Shown here piece after piece: positions 61,425 through 64,000 of a stretch of DNA of 64,000 nt. The translations under genes and the position numbers were made by a program. The notes beneath the pieces are model-generated. The model ran no database searches, had not been told where the DNA came from, and saw only the letters and a program-made list of their open reading frames with translations. The DNA is from Pseudomonadota bacterium (GTDB lineage Bacteria; Desulfobacterota; Desulfarculia; Desulfarculales; Desulfarculaceae): the NCBI GenBank assembly GCA_018902755.1, contig JAHIQI010000010.1:1-64000 (forward strand). The letters run 5' to 3'. How positions within the stretch are numbered: position 1 is the first letter of the stretch; each line of letters starts with the position of its first letter.

Positions 61425-62390
61425 CTAACGCCGGTCCAGGCCCGGCGCGTATCCCAGCACCGGGTCGGCTTTGATGCGCTGCAAGGCGGCGGGGTCCAAT
61501 TTGGCCAGGTAGTCCTTGAAATCCCGGCTGCCGTAGACGTACTGGTCCAGATAGGCCTGGAAGGACCCATTGTCCTTGGCCACCTTGCCGTACATCAAAA
61601 GGTGCTGGGGATCGTAGTCGTAGAAATAGTGGCAGGCGGTGGGGTGGGCCCCCAGGGGCTCGTGCACCACCGCATCGATCAGGAAGCCGGGCAAGGCGTT
61701 CTGGTCCGGGTCCTGGCGGATCTGCTCCTTGGGGACTATCTCCTCGCAGCTCACGATTACCCGGTCGGCGGCCCGCGCCTGCTCCAGGTCGGCGAAGCTC
61801 AGGCCCTTGATGCGCACCGTGCCGTCTTGGCCCACCTGCTGGGCGTGCAGCAGGGTCACGTCCGGGTTCAGGGCGGGCAGGAGCACCACCTTGTCGCCGG
61901 GCTCGGCAAAGGGGTTGTCCTGCACGGCCAGCTTTAGCCCCGGCACCTTGCCCTTGCCCCGGTCCTCGGGGCTGAAGCCGTCCTTTTTCACGATGTCGGT
62001 GTTGAGCCCGGTCTTGGTGGCGATCATGGGCAGGCCCATGGCCCCGGCCCAGAACCTTAGGCTCATCTGGTAGTTGCTGTAGTCCTCCAGGGAGATGTCT
62101 CCCTGTTGCACCGCGCGGCGAAAGCGCACGCAGGTGGGGGCGAAGCGGCCCAGGCCTCCGTAGGCGATCTCCATGCGGCCCACGCAACCGGCCCCCACCA
62201 ACAGGTCCATGGCCTGGCCCTGGGAGTGGCAGACCAGGTAGAGGTCCTTTATGCCCTGGCGGATTATCTCATGGGCCAGGGACATGGGGTTGCGGCTAAG
62301 GGTGAACCCTCCCAGGGACACCTGGTCCCCGGAATGCACGAATTTCTCCACCGCCTGTTTGGCGGTCATCAGTTTGCCGGTAAGGTCCAT
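61425..62390 (-). CDS. CoA-transferase alpha subunit (glutaconate CoA-transferase GctA-like)
   Basis: This 321-residue class I family alpha subunit has VSLGGFTLSRNPMSLAHEII, GAGCVGRMEIAYGGLGRFAP, KVVLLPALNPDVTLLHAQ and HPTACHYFYDYDPQH. It precedes the beta subunit by 13 bases. Together they resemble glutaconate or 3-oxoacid CoA-transferases used in anaerobic acid breakdown. The ribosome site before the ATG is weak. Confidence 0.9.
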   Translation of the reverse strand: MDLTGKLMTAKQAVEKFVHSGDQVSLGGFTLSRNPMSLAHEIIRQGIKDLYLVCHSQGQAMDLLVGAGCVGRMEIAYGGLGRFAPTCVRFRRAVQQGDISLEDYSNYQMSLRFWAGAMGLPMIATKTGLNTDIVKKDGFSPEDRGKGKVPGLKLAVQDNPFAEPGDKVVLLPALNPDVTLLHAQQVGQDGTVRIKGLSFADLEQARAADRVIVSCEEIVPKEQIRQDPDQNALPGFLIDAVVHEPLGAHPTACHYFYDYDPQHLLMYGKVAKDNGSFQAYLDQYVYGSRDFKDYLAKLDPAALQRIKADPVLGYAPGLDRR

Positions 62391-62480
62391 GACTCGGCAC
62401 TTATCGGGCGGCCGAGTCCGCCGCCGGGCAGGCGTCGGTGGTCGGCGAGGTGTTCTGGCTCAGATGCGGCTTCATCACTT

Positions 62481-64000
62481 TCAGGCTCCGCTTGCATTGG
62501 TTGCCGCCTGGGGCTGTGGGCCTCCGGCGGCGGGGTTGATAAACTTCTGCATGACTACGACCATGGCCAGCAAAGCCAGGCCCACCACGTCCAGCAGCCA
62601 AACCGGAATGACGCCGCCGCCGGGCAGGGGGATGTCCGGCCAGAACAACATGGCCGCCGCGAAAACCAACATGATGGTCTCCAGCACGGTGGCCTTGCGG
62701 AACATGTACCGGTCCAGGGCGGCGGCGAAGGCCACCAGGCCCAGCAGGGTGGTGATCCAGGAAATAATCACCTCCCAGTGCATGAGCTCATATTCCTTGC
62801 CCATGCCCAGGATGGGGCGATAGGCCATGACGATGGGAATGATGTAGAGCCCCTTGGCTAACTTCCAGCTGGTGAAGGCCGTCTGCATGGGGTTGGCCCC
62901 GGCCACCCCGGCCCCGGCAAAGGAGGCCAGGGACACCGGCGGGGTCACGTTGGCGTCCTGGGAATACCAGAACACGATCATGTGGGTGACCAACAGCGGC
63001 ACCCCCAGATCCAACAGGGCCGGACCGGCCAGGGTGGCCAGCACGATGTAGCTGGCGGTCACCGGCAGGCCCATGCCCAACACCAGGGAGGCCGCGCCGA
63101 TGAGCAGAATGGCCAGGGCCTCGATGCCGAAGGACAAATCCAGCACCAGGCTGGAGAACTTGAGCCCCATGCCGGTGAGGGTCACCGTGCCCACGATGAT
63201 GCCCGCCGCCGCGCAGGCCACCGACACCATGATGGCGTTGCGGGCGCCGCGCTCCAGGCCGGTGAGGACCATCTTACCCTCGGCCTTGGCCAGTTGGCCC
63301 CCGGTCAGGCGCTTGTCGCTGATGGTCGAGACCACGCCCTTGTTCACGCTCCAGCGCACCAGGTTGGCCAGGATGCTGGCGGCCAGGGTGCTCATCACCG
63401 CCACGAAGCCGGCCATCATGGGCGAGTAGTTGGCCATGAGCACGTAGATGAGGATGCCCACCGGGATGATGAAGTGCAGGCCGCCCTTGATCACCTTCCA
63501 GGCCTTGGGCAGCTTTTCCTTGGGCTGGCCCACGATGCCTTCTTTTTTGGCCTCGAAATGCACGAACAACAGCACCGTGAGGTAGTACATGATGGCCGGA
63601 ACCAGGGCCACCTTGATGATGGTGAGGTAGCTGGTGTTGGTGAACTCGGCCATGAGGAAGGCGCCGGCCCCCATGATGGGGGGCATGAGCTGGCCGCCGG
63701 TGGAGGCGGCCGCCTCGATGGCCCCGGCCACGTGGGGGCGGTAGCCCACCCGCTTCATCATGGGGATGGTGAAGGAGCCGGTGGCCACCACGTTGCCCAC
63801 CGCCGAGCCGGACACCGAGCCCATGAAGCCCGAGGCCAAGACCGCGGTCTTGGCCGGGCCGCCGCTGAAGCGGCCGGTGAGGGAGTAGGCCAGGTCGATG
63901 AAGAAGTTGCCGCCGCCGGTGACCTCTAGAAAGGCCCCGAACAACACGAAGACGAACACGAAGGTGGCGGCCACGCCCAGAGGCAGGCCGAAGATGCCTT
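62481..64000 (-). CDS. TRAP transporter fused permease (DctQM/TAXI type), 5' end beyond the window
   Basis: The minus-strand frame is open from the right edge to the stop at 62481, giving at least 506 residues. More than ten hydrophobic segments are visible. Markers of the TRAP fused permease family are ASGFMGSVSGSAVGNVVATG, EAAASTGGQLMPPIMGAGAF, GMGLPVTASYIVLATLAGPAL and DANVTPPVSLASFAGAG. These sodium-driven importers take up organic acids with a TAXI-type binding protein. That gene is presumably further upstream. It is followed by the CoA-transferase genes, so an imported acid may be activated directly. Confidence 0.92.
   Translation of the reverse strand, partial: GIFGLPLGVAATFVFVFVLFGAFLEVTGGGNFFIDLAYSLTGRFSGGPAKTAVLASGFMGSVSGSAVGNVVATGSFTIPMMKRVGYRPHVAGAIEAAASTGGQLMPPIMGAGAFLMAEFTNTSYLTIIKVALVPAIMYYLTVLLFVHFEAKKEGIVGQPKEKLPKAWKVIKGGLHFIIPVGILIYVLMANYSPMMAGFVAVMSTLAASILANLVRWSVNKGVVSTISDKRLTGGQLAKAEGKMVLTGLERGARNAIMVSVACAAAGIIVGTVTLTGMGLKFSSLVLDLSFGIEALAILLIGAASLVLGMGLPVTASYIVLATLAGPALLDLGVPLLVTHMIVFWYSQDANVTPPVSLASFAGAGVAGANPMQTAFTSWKLAKGLYIIPIVMAYRPILGMGKEYELMHWEVIISWITTLLGLVAFAAALDRYMFRKATVLETIMLVFAAAMLFWPDIPLPGGGVIPVWLLDVVGLALLAMVVVMQKFINPAAGGPQPQAATNASGA

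Overview
The window is about two thirds G+C and gene-dense. It comes from a Gram-negative bacterium: it carries TonB/ExbBD, an RND efflux pump, several lipoproteins and MltG. An anaerobic lifestyle is suggested by the mercury-methylation pair hgcA-hgcB, SelB (selenocysteine decoding), EtfAB, a glutaconate-type CoA-transferase, a TRAP-type fused permease, an AdiA-type decarboxylase and several Cys-rich small proteins. This combination fits Desulfobacterota (Desulfarculales-like). That placement is inference, since no rRNA or other marker gene is present. The first 17 bases are a pure G run that looks like an assembly or sequencing edge.

Layout. 1-4006 (minus): hgcA, hgcB, a radical SAM-GNAT fusion, a MoaD/ThiS-like carrier and a ThiF-like E1 enzyme (cut by the left edge), spaced closely enough to be one transcript. 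4083-4979: a secreted SGNH/SASA esterase. 5196-11249 (plus): a six-gene Ton energising system (DUF3450, TtpC-like, ExbB, ExbD, TonB, TPR) followed by a metallo-beta-lactamase-fold hydrolase. 11246-15301 (minus): a complete carbohydrate-type ABC importer. 16133-20868 (minus): an RND pump, its adaptor and a DUF296 protein. 21019-25840 (plus): MFS permease, M20 peptidase, arginine-type decarboxylase. 25922-29600 (minus): secreted protein, MFS permease and an unusual P-loop/NRAMP-like pair. 29714-36655: NudC, thioesterase, hybrid histidine kinase, acyltransferase, flavodoxin-like protein and SLC13 permease.

36656-37200 is a 545-base island made almost entirely of interspersed repeats. 37201-42391 holds a GlcD-type FAD oxidase, an NlpC/P60 lipoprotein, a C_GCAxxG_C_C protein, a structured non-coding stretch and glyA. 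42546-51170 (plus) is a long run with pyrE, small proteins, sugar-nucleotide and polyprenyl-phosphate transfer genes, pgeF, and pyrK-transglutaminase-pyrD joined by ATGA overlaps. 51445-56809: SnoaL-like protein, DUF3313 lipoprotein, selB, and ruvX-mltG. 57053-64000: a FadR-like TetR regulator with its operator, etfB-etfA, a DUF3795 protein, a two-subunit CoA-transferase and a TRAP fused permease cut by the right edge. This last part looks like an acyl-CoA/organic-acid catabolic module.

Four families of dispersed palindromic repeats occupy the intergenic spaces. Family C abuts the TAG stop codon of a gene in three of its four copies. No rRNA, tRNA, CRISPR array, insertion sequence or phage gene was recognised. 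Many genes start with GTG or TTG, and several starts were chosen by Shine-Dalgarno position or stop-start overlap.
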